Origin: Paracoccaceae bacterium
GTDB lineage: Bacteria > Pseudomonadota > Alphaproteobacteria > Rhodobacterales > Rhodobacteraceae
NCBI GenBank assembly: GCA_947371955.1
Contig: CANBRQ010000026.1
Location: 1-32,275, forward strand
DNA: 32,275 nucleotides
Direction: 5' to 3'
Part shown: positions 10,599 through 18,988 of the stretch, piece by piece
How positions within the stretch are numbered: the stretch's first letter is position 1
How the letters are laid out: every line of letters starts with the position of its first letter
Made by a program: the position numbers and the translations under genes
Notes under the pieces: model-generated
Told to the model about the DNA's origin: nothing
The model's input: only the letters and a program-made list of their open reading frames with translations
Database searches by the model: none

Positions 10599-11491
10599 CG
10601 CTCTGCCACTCCAAACAACCCGATGGGCCGGATCAGCAGCACCGCCATCAGGATCACGAAGGCCACCGCCTGCCGCCACTCCGCGCCGACAAACTGCACC
10701 GCCGCCGCCTCCGACAGCCCGATGATCAGCCCCCCCAAGACAGCCCCGCGCACCGACCCGATCCCCCCCAAAATCGCCGCCGCAAACATCGGCAACAGCA
10801 AGGACAGCCCCATCAACGGCCGGATCTGCACCAGCACCCCCACCATCACACCCGAAGCGCAGGCCAAAGCCGCCCCAATCACCCAGGTCGCCCGCACCAC
10901 AGCCGCCACATCAATCCCGACCACCTTCGCCAAAGCCGGGTTCTGTGAATAAGCCCGCATCTCCCGCCCGCGCTGGCTATGCGCCATGAACAAATGCATC
11001 CCCACCACCAGAACCAAAGTCAGCAGCAAAAGCGCCACCTGATCCGCCGTGATCTTGATCCCCAACCCCAACGGCGTGGCCATCTGAATGGCCCGACTGA
11101 AGTACGTAGGACGCGAGGTGAAGATGAACTCCAGCAAACTCCGCAGCGCCATCGAGGCACCGAACGAGGCCATCACCACAATGATCGACTGCCCCCTTGC
11201 CCTCAGCCTTGCAAACAGCAGCCAGTCCAGCACCAGCGCCAACAGCGCCGTCAAAGCCATCGCCACGACCAAGGCCACCAGCAACGGCAGCCCGAACGAC
11301 AAGGGTTTCAACGCCGTACTCCCGCCCAAGGCCCCCACCACCGCCAAAGCGGCATAGGCCCCCCATGCCATGAAATCCCCATGCGCGAAGTTGGAAAACC
11401 GCAGGATCGAATAGGTCAGCGTCACCCCAATCGCCCCCAGCCCGATCATCGAGCCGGCAATCACCCCATCCAGCAGAAATTGCAAACTCAT
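10595..11491 (-). CDS. Branched-chain-amino-acid-type ABC transporter permease (LivH-like)
   Basis: The partner inner-membrane permease, 298 residues and wholly hydrophobic in pattern. It has the LivH-type opening MSLQFLLDGVIAGSMIGLGA and YSILRFSNFAHGDFMAWGAY, which is almost diagnostic for this subunit. The coupling loop GREMRAYSQNPALAKVVGID contains the EAA-like contact to the ATPases, and GGIGSVRGAVLGGLIIG follows near the C-terminus. It starts inside the stop of the livF-type gene (ATGA overlap) and is itself overlapped by livM. It should form the channel heterodimer with LivM. Confidence 0.92.
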   Translation of the reverse strand: MSLQFLLDGVIAGSMIGLGAIGVTLTYSILRFSNFAHGDFMAWGAYAALAVVGALGGSTALKPLSFGLPLLVALVVAMALTALLALVLDWLLFARLRARGQSIIVVMASFGASMALRSLLEFIFTSRPTYFSRAIQMATPLGLGIKITADQVALLLLTLVLVVGMHLFMAHSQRGREMRAYSQNPALAKVVGIDVAAVVRATWVIGAALACASGVMVGVLVQIRPLMGLSLLLPMFAAAILGGIGSVRGAVLGGLIIGLSEAAAVQFVGAEWRQAVAFVILMAVLLIRPIGLFGVAER

Positions 11492-12207
11492 GACGCCCTC
11501 CGATGCCCAAGGTACAGTTCCGCAATGATCGGATCATCCCACAGCGTCTTGGCCTTACCCTCATGCGCCTCGCGCCCCTCGACCAGCACATAGGCCCTAT
11601 CGCCAATCGCCAGCGCCGCCCGGGCGTTCTGCTCCACCAGCACAATCGTCAGACCCCGAGACCGGATCTCCTGCAACTGCGCAAAGACCTGCGCCACCAG
11701 CTTCGGCGACAACCCCGCCGAAGGCTCATCCAGCATCAACACCCGTGGCCGCACGATCAAAGCCCGCGCCACCGCCAGCATCTGCCGCTGTCCGCCCGAC
11801 AGGCTCCCCGCCATCAAAGCCCGCTGCCGGGCAAGATCGGGAAAAGCCTCATACATCTCGGCAATCCGGGGGCTAACTCCACTCCGAGGCAGAATCCCAC
11901 CCGAGACGCGCAAATTCTCCTCCACCGTCATCAAGGGAAAGATGTTCTCGGTCTGCGGCACAAAGGCCAGCCCCTGCCGCACCATCAGATGCGCCGGAAC
12001 CGCCGTAATATCCCGCCCATCCAGAAGCACCTGCCCCCCGGTAACAGGAACCAACCCCGCAATGGCCTTGATCAAACTGGATTTCCCCGCCCCATTCGGC
12101 CCGAGGATGACGACGATCTCCCCCTCCGCCGCGTGAATGGAGGCCCCCTTCACAATCGACAGCCCCGGCTCATAGCCCGCAATCAGCCCCTTCACCTGCA
12201 AGATCAT
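11488..12207 (-). CDS. ABC transporter ATP-binding protein (LivF-like)
   Basis: Cytosolic ATPase of the HAAT class, 239 residues, the usual length of LivF. It contains Walker A (GPNGAGKSS, about residues 36-44), the signature LSGGQRQMLAVARAL and Walker B VLMLDEPSAGLSP, followed by an H-loop region (TIVLVEQNARAAL). The LivF-specific VRQGLAFVPQTENIFPLMTVEENL segment is present. Start and stop each overlap the neighbours by four bases, so translation is likely coupled with livG before it and livH after it. Confidence 0.93.
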   Translation of the reverse strand: MILQVKGLIAGYEPGLSIVKGASIHAAEGEIVVILGPNGAGKSSLIKAIAGLVPVTGGQVLLDGRDITAVPAHLMVRQGLAFVPQTENIFPLMTVEENLRVSGGILPRSGVSPRIAEMYEAFPDLARQRALMAGSLSGGQRQMLAVARALIVRPRVLMLDEPSAGLSPKLVAQVFAQLQEIRSRGLTIVLVEQNARAALAIGDRAYVLVEGREAHEGKAKTLWDDPIIAELYLGHRRAS

Positions 12208-12968
12208 GCCGCCGCCCCGCCCAGATAGGCCTCGATCACCCGAGGCTCGCGGGACACCTCATCCGGCTTGCCTTCAAACAGCAAAGCGCCTTGAGCCATC
12301 ACCACAATCCGGTTGCACAGGCGCGACACCATATCGATGTTGTGCTCGATCAGCACAAACGTCACACCCGAGGCGTTGATCTCCCGTATCCGCGCAATCA
12401 GCACCTCCAGCAGCGCAGGGTTTACCCCCGCCGCAGGCTCGTCCAGCAAGATCACCTTCGGGTCCGCCATCATCACCCTTGCGAGTTCCAACAACTTCCG
12501 TTGCCCACCAGACAAGACCCGCGCCGGATCATCCGCCAGCCGCCGCAATGCGACCAAGTCCAGCAAACTCAAAGCTTTCTCCTTCGCCGCCCGCTCCTCC
12601 GCCGCCACCCGCGCAAAGCTGGTGAAGTTCGCCCAGAACCGCTCCCCCGTCTGTGCCTGCCGCGCCAGCAGCATGTTCTCCAACAAGGTCAGTTCCGGAA
12701 ACGGACGGGGAATCTGAAACGTCCGCCCCATCCCCGCCGACAACCGCTGATGCGCAGGCTGCCCCGTAATCTCCGCCCCCATCAGGTGGATCGACCCCGA
12801 AGAAGGCCGCACCGACCCCGCCAGCAAATCAAACATCGTCGTCTTGCCCGCGCCGTTCGGCCCGATCAGCCCAAGGATCTCACCCTCGGTCACCGACAGC
12901 GACATATCACTGACCGCAGCTATACCGCCGAAGCGTTTGGTCAGGTTGCGGGCTTCCAGAACTGCCAT
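12204..12968 (-). CDS. ABC transporter ATP-binding protein (LivG-like)
   Basis: Second ATPase of the same transporter, 254 residues when started at the ATG at 12968 (MAVLEARNLTKRFGG), which matches the usual LivG start; the frame is open 23 codons further upstream but that part would run through the operator region. Walker A GPNGAGKTTMFDLLAG, signature LSGGQRKLLELARVM, Walker B VILLDEPAAGVNP and the H-loop FVLIEHNIDMV are all present. It is first in the minus-strand operon and is divergent from the GntR regulator gene. Confidence 0.93.
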   Translation of the reverse strand: MAVLEARNLTKRFGGIAAVSDMSLSVTEGEILGLIGPNGAGKTTMFDLLAGSVRPSSGSIHLMGAEITGQPAHQRLSAGMGRTFQIPRPFPELTLLENMLLARQAQTGERFWANFTSFARVAAEERAAKEKALSLLDLVALRRLADDPARVLSGGQRKLLELARVMMADPKVILLDEPAAGVNPALLEVLIARIREINASGVTFVLIEHNIDMVSRLCNRIVVMAQGALLFEGKPDEVSREPRVIEAYLGGAAA

Positions 12969-12984
12969 GCCATCCACATTTGAT

Positions 12985-13011
12985 CTGTGATCACACTTGA
13001 TTTGATCACAG
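12985..13011. promoter_or_regulatory. Probable GntR operator: paired TGATCACA sites
   Basis: Between divergent livG and the GntR gene lies a 10 bp perfect palindrome TGTGATCACA (12986-12995) and a one-mismatch copy TTTGATCACA (13001-13010), with centres 15 bp apart. Together they also form a 9 bp perfect inverted repeat (CTGTGATCA at 12985-12993, TGATCACAG at 13003-13011). A third TTTGATC half lies at 12979-12985. FCD-type GntR regulators typically bind short palindromes of the GTnnnAC kind, so this is a good candidate for autoregulation and control of both arms. It ends 17 bases before the livG start. Confidence 0.7.
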
Positions 13012-13059
13012 TAAGAACGTCTACTTCCCAAAAGCAAGACGATTCGAAGGCGGGTTCTA

Positions 13060-13752
13060 ATGGTGGAAGCGGCAGGCTTGGCCCCAGTTGGGCGCGATAC
13101 GGTGCAGGACCGGGTCTATACCGAACTGCGCCGCGCGCTGATCGGCGGCCTGTTCGCGCCCGGTCAGGTGCTGACGATCCGCCAACTGGCCGATGCGCTG
13201 ATGACCTCGACCATGCCGGTGCGCGAGGCCTTGGGGCGTCTGATCACCGAACAAGCGCTGGAGATGCAGGCCAACCGCTCCATCCGCGTCCCGCCTGTCA
13301 CGCTTCACCGCATCGAAGACCTTTTGCGCGCCCGCATCCTGATCGAAGGCGAGGCGATGGCTTTGGCGGCAGGCCGCATCACCCCAAAAAGGCTCGACAC
13401 CCTGCGTGCCATCATGGCCGAGTGGGAGGAGTTGCGGCTGGGCGGCAACCCCGCCACGGTCGACAGCGAGGCGACGCTGAACCAGTCCTTTCACTTCGAG
13501 ATTTACCGCGCCTGCGGTTCCACCATCCTGCTGCCGATGATCGAAAGCCTTTGGCTGCAATCCGGCCCCTTCACCCGGGCCGCGATCTTTGCCTTTTCGG
13601 AAGCAGGGGCCCATGATGCCTCGCGGTTTCATCATGATATCCTGCATGCGCTGGAGGCTGGCGATGCCCCCGCCGCCCGGGCAGCACTGGTGGCCGACAT
13701 CAGCCGGCCCTTCGCATACCTCAAAGACAAACTCGGGAAGGAGGCCGCATGA
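13060..13752 (+). CDS. GntR-family transcriptional regulator (FadR subfamily, FCD domain)
   Basis: A 230-residue regulator. The N-terminal winged helix-turn-helix (about residues 12-80) shows the GntR pattern VYTELRRALIGGLFAPGQVLTIRQLADAL and TMPVREALGRLITEQAL. The C-terminal helical FCD ligand-binding domain (about 90-220) includes LRARILIEGEAMALAA, FHFEIYRACG and DASRFHHDILHALEAGD, with the acidic and histidine residues that often bind a metal and a carboxylate effector. It is first gene of the plus-strand arm and its stop overlaps the next start (ATGA). The adjacent double operator suggests that it controls both arms and itself. Confidence 0.92.
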   Translation: MVEAAGLAPVGRDTVQDRVYTELRRALIGGLFAPGQVLTIRQLADALMTSTMPVREALGRLITEQALEMQANRSIRVPPVTLHRIEDLLRARILIEGEAMALAAGRITPKRLDTLRAIMAEWEELRLGGNPATVDSEATLNQSFHFEIYRACGSTILLPMIESLWLQSGPFTRAAIFAFSEAGAHDASRFHHDILHALEAGDAPAARAALVADISRPFAYLKDKLGKEAA

Positions 13753-14225
13753 GCCTGCGTATCCAATCGGGCGCCTCTGGCCTTGATGTGACGGCCGACT
13801 TCCTGCCCGGCAAGGCACCGGAGAATGCGGCCTTTCTGCGGGCCTATCTGGCCAGCCCCCGCGTCGTACCGGGCCTGCATGCCATGTGGACCGGACCCGA
13901 GATTTCCTGCCCCATCCCATCTCAGCACCTCGTCGACGCGGACTATGCCCATGCTCTGCCGCCCGAAAACGCCACTCTGCACCCCCAACCCGGCGACATC
14001 GTTCTGGCCTACGTCCCCGCGAGGGTCTGGGGCGGCAACCCCAACCCGATCTTCGACATCGGCCTGTTCTACGGCCCCGGCGCGCGGATGCTCTTCCCGA
14101 TCGGCTGGCTGGCCGGTTCCGTGGTGGCGCAAGTCCGCCCCGAGGACCGCGCCGCACTGGCAGACGCCTGCGGACGCATCCGCCGATTCGGCGCCTGTGA
14201 CATCAGCTTCAGTCTGGAGGCGTGA
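13749..14225 (+). CDS. DUF3830 family protein (cyclophilin-like fold)
   Basis: A 158-residue soluble protein that resembles the DUF3830 family, small proteins with a cyclophilin-like beta-barrel often encoded in catabolic clusters near amidohydrolases or transporters. The stretch VVPGLHAMWTGPEISCPIPS and the later PGDIVLAYVP and GARMLFPIGWLAGSVVAQV are the parts that led to this call. No signal peptide is present. It starts inside the GntR stop and its own stop overlaps the next start (TGATG). No enzyme activity can be stated; a role as small-molecule isomerase, lyase or binding protein is speculation. Confidence 0.65.
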   Translation: MSLRIQSGASGLDVTADFLPGKAPENAAFLRAYLASPRVVPGLHAMWTGPEISCPIPSQHLVDADYAHALPPENATLHPQPGDIVLAYVPARVWGGNPNPIFDIGLFYGPGARMLFPIGWLAGSVVAQVRPEDRAALADACGRIRRFGACDISFSLEA

Positions 14226-14578
14226 TGGACGACCGCTTCGAACTCTACGACCTGCGGGTTGAAATCATCGCCCCCGAGGGTGCAAAAATCTATTGCGGCA
14301 AGGTGGGCGACTGGTTTGAACTGAGGGGAGAGCAGTTGCACCTGCCGCCCGGCCAAAGCTTCTCGATCTACTCGCTGTCCTCGATCCTGCCCCTGTTGCC
14401 CGCCAAGCAGCGCCAGACCCATCCGCATGACTGGATGACGTCAGATGCCGAAATTGCCTGCCCTGACCCGAACTGCCCGTCTCGGCTCAAGATCACCCGG
14501 ATCGGCAAACGCAGCTTCTCCCACGCCGAAACCACTGCCGTTCCCCTGCCGCCCGAATCTGAATCGGACTCGAAATGA
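14225..14578 (+). CDS. TIGR04076-like small protein
   Basis: A 117-residue soluble protein, started at the ATG at 14225 which overlaps the previous stop by one base; a GTG directly before it is possible. It resembles the TIGR04076 family of short proteins with pattern KVGDWFEL, then a hydrophobic YSLSSILPLLPAKQR segment and a conserved cysteine pair in CPDPNCPS. The paired cysteines (ACPDPNCPS) suggest a metal site or redox role but this is not proven. It lies in a tightly overlapping run with GntR, DUF3830 and the aldo/keto reductase. Function unknown. Confidence 0.55.
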   Translation: MDDRFELYDLRVEIIAPEGAKIYCGKVGDWFELRGEQLHLPPGQSFSIYSLSSILPLLPAKQRQTHPHDWMTSDAEIACPDPNCPSRLKITRIGKRSFSHAETTAVPLPPESESDSK

Positions 14579-15627
14579 CCGTATCCCGCATCACCCTCCG
14601 CCCCGGCCATGAAATCTCCCGCGTGATCCGCGGCGGCTGGCAACTGGCGGGTGGCCACGGCCCGGTGGACCGCGCCGCGGCGGTCGAGGACATGATCGCC
14701 TTCGCCGACGCCGGGATCACCACCTTCGACTGCGCCGATATCTACACCGGCGTGGAAGAGCTGATCGGCGCTTTCCGGATGGCCTACCTCAAATGTTCCG
14801 GCACCGAGGCGTTGGCGCGGATCAAGGTGCATACAAAGCTGGTGCCGGATCTTGCGCGGCTTGCAACGGTGGACAAGGACTACATCCGCAGCATCGTGGA
14901 CACCTCGATCCACCGGCTTCGGGCGGAACGCCTGGACCTCGTGCAGTTCCATTGGTGGGACTATGACGTGCCGCGTTACATGGATGTGGTCGGCTGGCTG
15001 AACGACCTGCGGCTGGAGGGCAAAATCGCCAATGCTTCCGGCACCAACTTCGACAGCGTCAAGACAGCCGAAATTCTGGCGGCAGGGGTGCCGCTGACCT
15101 CGATGCAGGTGCAATACAGCCTCTTGGACGCGCGGCCCGAACGGCATCTGGCCAAGCTGGCCATGGCGAACGACATCTGGCTTCTCTGCTATGGCACCGT
15201 GGCGGGCGGCTTCCTGGGCGACCGCTGGCTGGGCCAGACCGAGCCGAAAGAGCCGCTCGAAAACCGGTCCCTGACGAAATACAAGCTGATCATCGACGAT
15301 TTCGGCGGTTGGGACCTGTTTCAGGCCCTCTTGCAAACCCTCCGCCAGATTGCCAACCGGCATCAGACCGACATCGCCACCGTGGCCTCTGCTGCCATGC
15401 TGGACCGTCCCGGAGTAGCCGCCGTCATCGTAGGGGCCCGCAACCGCAGCCACTTGGCCCGGAACGTCGCCATCTCGGAATTGCGCCTGACCGAGGCAGA
15501 CCTTGCCGAAATCGCCGCGATTCAGGCGCAGGGCCACATCCCGGAGGGCGACACCTACACTCTGGAACGCGACCGTCATGGGCGGCACGGCTCCATCATG
15601 AAATACAACCTCAACTCCGAGAGTTGA
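14575..15627 (+). CDS. Aldo/keto reductase
   Basis: A 350-residue NAD(P)H-dependent oxidoreductase of the AKR superfamily, a TIM-barrel enzyme that interconverts carbonyls and alcohols. The catalytic residues can be placed: Asp52 and Tyr57 in FDCADIYTG, Lys88 in IKVHTKL and His126 in LVQFHWWDY. The C-terminal cofactor-binding stretch VAAVIVGARNRSHLARN matches the family. It is longer than usual at the C-terminus, ending in a His/Arg-rich tail. It overlaps the preceding gene by four bases and precedes the substrate-binding protein by 73 bases, so it is a candidate for a step in breakdown of the imported compound. Confidence 0.88.
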   Translation: MTVSRITLRPGHEISRVIRGGWQLAGGHGPVDRAAAVEDMIAFADAGITTFDCADIYTGVEELIGAFRMAYLKCSGTEALARIKVHTKLVPDLARLATVDKDYIRSIVDTSIHRLRAERLDLVQFHWWDYDVPRYMDVVGWLNDLRLEGKIANASGTNFDSVKTAEILAAGVPLTSMQVQYSLLDARPERHLAKLAMANDIWLLCYGTVAGGFLGDRWLGQTEPKEPLENRSLTKYKLIIDDFGGWDLFQALLQTLRQIANRHQTDIATVASAAMLDRPGVAAVIVGARNRSHLARNVAISELRLTEADLAEIAAIQAQGHIPEGDTYTLERDRHGRHGSIMKYNLNSES

Positions 15628-15700
15628 GCACGAAAAGCCGCCGGGAAGCCCAGACCGGCGGGCAAAGATCAAGGGCATCCAATCAACAGCGAGATATCAG

Positions 15701-16948
15701 ATGAAAAGAACCCTTCTTGCGACCGCGGCGGCCCTGGCCTTCCTGCCGGGCGCATCCTTTGCCTGCGACATCACCGTGGGCCTCGTGCTGGAATTGACCG
15801 GAGAAGCCGGGGCCTATGGCCAGGCCGGGGCCAAGTCGGTCGAAATGGCCTTCCGTGACCTGAACGACGCCGGTGGCGTCGCGGGCTGCACGCTGAAGAC
15901 CGACACCCGTGACAGCCAGACCCAAGCCAACGTGGCCGTCGACGCGGCCACCCAACTGGTGCAGGTCGCCAAGGTTCCTGCGATCATCGGCGGCATCATC
16001 AGCCCGATGTCGATCCCGATCCTGACCTCGGTCACCGGTCCCGCCAAGGTCCTGCAAGTCTCCCCCGCCTCCTCCTCGCCCACGCTGACGGCACTGGGGC
16101 GTGAGGGCAAGACCAATGGCGTCTTCTTCCGCACCATCACCTCGGACGCGCTGCAAGGCGCTGCGGCGGCCAAGTTCGCCATCGACAACGGCTTCAAGAA
16201 GATCACCATCATCCACCAGAACAACGACTTCGGCGTGAACCTCGTCAAGGAATTCACCGACCCCTACAAGGCCCTGGGTGGAGAGATCGTCTCGGTCACG
16301 CCCTACAACGCCAAGCAGTCGGACTATTCGGCTGAAGTCACGGCAGCGATGGCTGGCGGGGCGGATGCGCTGTACCTGATCTCTGACCCGGTCGACGGTG
16401 CCACGATTGCGCGTCAGTGGGTCAGCCAAGGCGGCGTGCAGAAGTTCCTGCTGAATGACGGCATGAACTCGGATGACTTCATCAACGCGGTCGGCAAGGA
16501 GTATCTGGGCAACGCCTTCGGCACCTCCTCGGGCACCGTCACCACCCCCTCGACCGAGTATTTCAACGCCAACTACAAGGCCTTCTCCGGAATTGACCCT
16601 GCTGCCCCTGCGGCCGACCGCAGCTATGACGCGGGTGCTTTGGTGGGCCTCGCCATCGCCATCGCCGGCGGCCCCGATGCCGCCAAACTGCCCGACGCCC
16701 TGCGCAAGGCCGTCGATCCGGCAGGCGAAGTGATCCATGCCGGCAAGGACGAATTCGTCAAGGCGCTTGGCCTGATCAAGGATGGCAAGGCGATCCGCTA
16801 CGAAGGCGTCATCGGCCCGGTGGCTTTCGACCAGTACGGCGACATCGCAGGCCCGTTCCGCCTGTGGCAGATCGTCGACGGCAAGGTCACCACGGTGGGC
16901 GAGCTTTCGACGGCGGACGTTGAAGCCATCAAGGCGCAAGTGAAGTAA
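15701..16948 (+). CDS. Periplasmic substrate-binding protein, LivK/HAAT type
   Basis: A 415-residue exported protein with signal peptide MKRTLLATAAALAFLPGASFA and mature start CDITVGLVLELTG. It is a two-lobed type I periplasmic binding protein: GEAGAYGQAGAKSVEMAF, IGGIISPMSIPILTS, LQVSPASSSPTL and FFRTITSDALQGAAAAKFA are the usual ligand-contact stretches. It is the only binding protein of this class in the window and lies at the end of the arm divergent from livGFHM, so it most likely feeds that transporter. A cysteine directly after the signal peptide is not preceded by a lipobox, so export rather than lipid anchoring is assumed. The ligand is unknown. Confidence 0.9.
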   Translation: MKRTLLATAAALAFLPGASFACDITVGLVLELTGEAGAYGQAGAKSVEMAFRDLNDAGGVAGCTLKTDTRDSQTQANVAVDAATQLVQVAKVPAIIGGIISPMSIPILTSVTGPAKVLQVSPASSSPTLTALGREGKTNGVFFRTITSDALQGAAAAKFAIDNGFKKITIIHQNNDFGVNLVKEFTDPYKALGGEIVSVTPYNAKQSDYSAEVTAAMAGGADALYLISDPVDGATIARQWVSQGGVQKFLLNDGMNSDDFINAVGKEYLGNAFGTSSGTVTTPSTEYFNANYKAFSGIDPAAPAADRSYDAGALVGLAIAIAGGPDAAKLPDALRKAVDPAGEVIHAGKDEFVKALGLIKDGKAIRYEGVIGPVAFDQYGDIAGPFRLWQIVDGKVTTVGELSTADVEAIKAQVK

Positions 16949-16960
16949 GCACCCTGCACG

Positions 16961-16986
16961 CGGGCGCATCTGACCTGACGCGCCCG
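16961..16986 (+). terminator. Hairpin after the substrate-binding-protein gene
   Basis: CGGGCGC (16961-16967) and GCGCCCG (16980-16986) form a perfect 7 bp GC-rich stem with a 12-base loop, 12 bases after the stop codon. There is no T-run behind it, so it may act as a 3'-end stabiliser or a factor-dependent terminator rather than an intrinsic one. Confidence 0.5.
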
Positions 16987-17152
16987 CGATCAGCTGTATT
17001 GAACAGAGAAAACGCTTGTGACACGGGCGGATTGGCCCTTTGATGGCTCCGGACGGTCTTGGCACAGGCGTCTCGCCTGGTGACGGGACAGTCACACTCT
17101 CGCCCGGCGCGGGGTGTTTCAGCCTTATCGCCACCAGCGGGAACTCTGCCTC

Positions 17153-18976
17153 ATGTCTTTCGGATTTCCGCATTTTGCAGGCCGGATCGGATTGGCGGTG
17201 CAGTCCTATCTCTCGGGGCTTGCGTCTTATGTCTACGGCATCAAGCAGCAGGCCCAGATCCCCGACCCCGATCAGAAAGCCCAACTGCACGTCGATGAGG
17301 TGCATGCCCAACGCGATGCGATCCGGCGCGAAAGGCCGATCCGGATCATTGTCGTGGCCCTGCTTGCGGCGATCTTCTACCTGTACCTGCCCAAGGTCGT
17401 CGTCGTGCTTTGGCTGGCCGGGGTGCTGGCCTGTGACTTGCTTGAGGCCCGGCTGTTCCGACTGGTCGACGAAGCCGCAGACCGTCAACGCAACTACCCC
17501 TTCGCCCTCTTCACGGTTTATCTGGACGAATTCTGCTATTCGATTCCCTCCGCGATGATCTGGCATCTGGAGGATGCCTTCTCAAAAGGCATCTCGATCG
17601 GCGTCATGGCGGCCGCGATGATGCGGCTGACGACAATCCGCTCCATCCATCCCGCCACGGGCTATGCAGGAACGGCGGCCATAGCGACGCTGATCAGCAT
17701 CTCGAACAGCTATTACTGGCTGCATCTGCAGGACTATCGCGGATTTGCCTTCACCTCGGTCATCGCCATTGTCTCGGTCGGCTATGTCGTGGCGGCCATC
17801 ACCGAAAACCACCTGCAGCAACAGCAGGCCGCACTCAGCCGCATGGAAGTGCAGCGCACCAGCGAGGCGAAAAGCCATTTCCTGTCGCAGATGAGCCATG
17901 AACTGCGCACCCCGCTCAACGCCATCATCGGCATCGGTCTGGCAGCCCACCGGGCGGTCCCGCATCCCGAGGTGCGCGAACAGCTTGGCATTCTGGTGCA
18001 GTCGGCCAAGGGTCTCAGCATGGTGCTGGACGATGTGCTGGACCTTTCGGCCATCGAAGAGGGCCGCATTTCGCTGCGCCCCCGGATGGCCGACCTTCGG
18101 GACGAGATTGGTCAGGCCGTGGCCCTGTTCCGCCTGCAAGCCGAAGCGGCTGGGGTCACCCTGGTGGTCAGCTTCGGCCCAGACCTGCCACGCTCCGCCC
18201 GGTTGGACTTTGACCGACTGCGGCAGTGCATTTCGAATCTGATCTCGAATGCCCTGAAGCACACGAAGGCCGGCCATGTGGCCCTTCGGGCGAGTTTCGA
18301 AGGCGACTATGTGTTGCGGATCGTGGTGGAGGATACCGGCACCGGTATTCCGCCGGGCTTTGCCGAAGCGATCTTCAACCGCTATGAACGCGCGACGAAA
18401 GCCGCGGCCGGCTATGGGCTGGGCCTGACGATCTGCCGCGCCATCGCCCGCCGGATGGGCGGAGACGTCCGCGCCCTGCCCTCCACAAGCGGGGCGGCCT
18501 TCGATCTGTGGGTGCCGGTGGACGCAACCTCAGACCTGCCGATGCTGCGGCCAGAGGTCACGATCCTGCCACAGGTCAAGGGCCGCACAGTTCTGATCGT
18601 CGACGACATCGGCACCAACCGCATCGTGGCCGCGTCTTATCTGGCCCAGATGAACTGCCGCGCCATCGAGGCCTCCAGCGGGACAGAGGCGCTTGGCATT
18701 CTGGCCGGGCGGTCCGACATCGACATTGTCCTGATGGACATCAACATGCCGCAGATGGACGGTCTGGAAACCCTGCGCTCGATCCGCGCGCTGTCACCAG
18801 GCCCCGATGGACCTCCGGTCATCGCCATGACGGCAGACGCATCGGACCGCGACAGGCGCATTTATCTGGATGCCGGGATGGATGGCTATGTCGCCAAACC
18901 GATTGATCTGGCCGCCCTGAATGCCGAGATTGCCCGGATTATCCTGCTGAAACATGGCGCCGGGTCCAAGGCCTGA
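17153..18976 (+). CDS. Membrane hybrid histidine kinase with C-terminal receiver
   Basis: A 607-residue two-component sensor. The ATG at 17153 is preferred; a GTG 39 bases upstream is possible. Several hydrophobic segments (about residues 65-95, 120-140, 147-160, 172-190 and 199-218) form a membrane-bound input region with no recognisable PAS or periplasmic domain. The kinase core follows: H-box with phosphorylated His249 in SHELRTPLNAIIG, N-box around Asn362/Asn366 (NLISNALKH), G-boxes DTGTGIP (394-400) and GYGLGL (420-425). The receiver has acidic residues Asp484/Asp485, phospho-acceptor Asp529 in LMDINMPQMDG and Lys582. No histidine-phosphotransfer domain is fused. No partner regulator lies beside it, so its output is unknown. 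Confidence 0.9.
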   Translation: MSFGFPHFAGRIGLAVQSYLSGLASYVYGIKQQAQIPDPDQKAQLHVDEVHAQRDAIRRERPIRIIVVALLAAIFYLYLPKVVVVLWLAGVLACDLLEARLFRLVDEAADRQRNYPFALFTVYLDEFCYSIPSAMIWHLEDAFSKGISIGVMAAAMMRLTTIRSIHPATGYAGTAAIATLISISNSYYWLHLQDYRGFAFTSVIAIVSVGYVVAAITENHLQQQQAALSRMEVQRTSEAKSHFLSQMSHELRTPLNAIIGIGLAAHRAVPHPEVREQLGILVQSAKGLSMVLDDVLDLSAIEEGRISLRPRMADLRDEIGQAVALFRLQAEAAGVTLVVSFGPDLPRSARLDFDRLRQCISNLISNALKHTKAGHVALRASFEGDYVLRIVVEDTGTGIPPGFAEAIFNRYERATKAAAGYGLGLTICRAIARRMGGDVRALPSTSGAAFDLWVPVDATSDLPMLRPEVTILPQVKGRTVLIVDDIGTNRIVAASYLAQMNCRAIEASSGTEALGILAGRSDIDIVLMDINMPQMDGLETLRSIRALSPGPDGPPVIAMTADASDRDRRIYLDAGMDGYVAKPIDLAALNAEIARIILLKHGAGSKA

Positions 18977-18988
18977 CCCGGGGACAGG

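Noticed and set aside
15683-17566. 627-codon minus-strand frame opposite the substrate-binding protein
   Set aside because: The plus strand encodes a clear periplasmic binding protein with signal peptide; the antisense product is Arg/Asp/Gly-rich noise and runs on across the intergenic region into the kinase gene.
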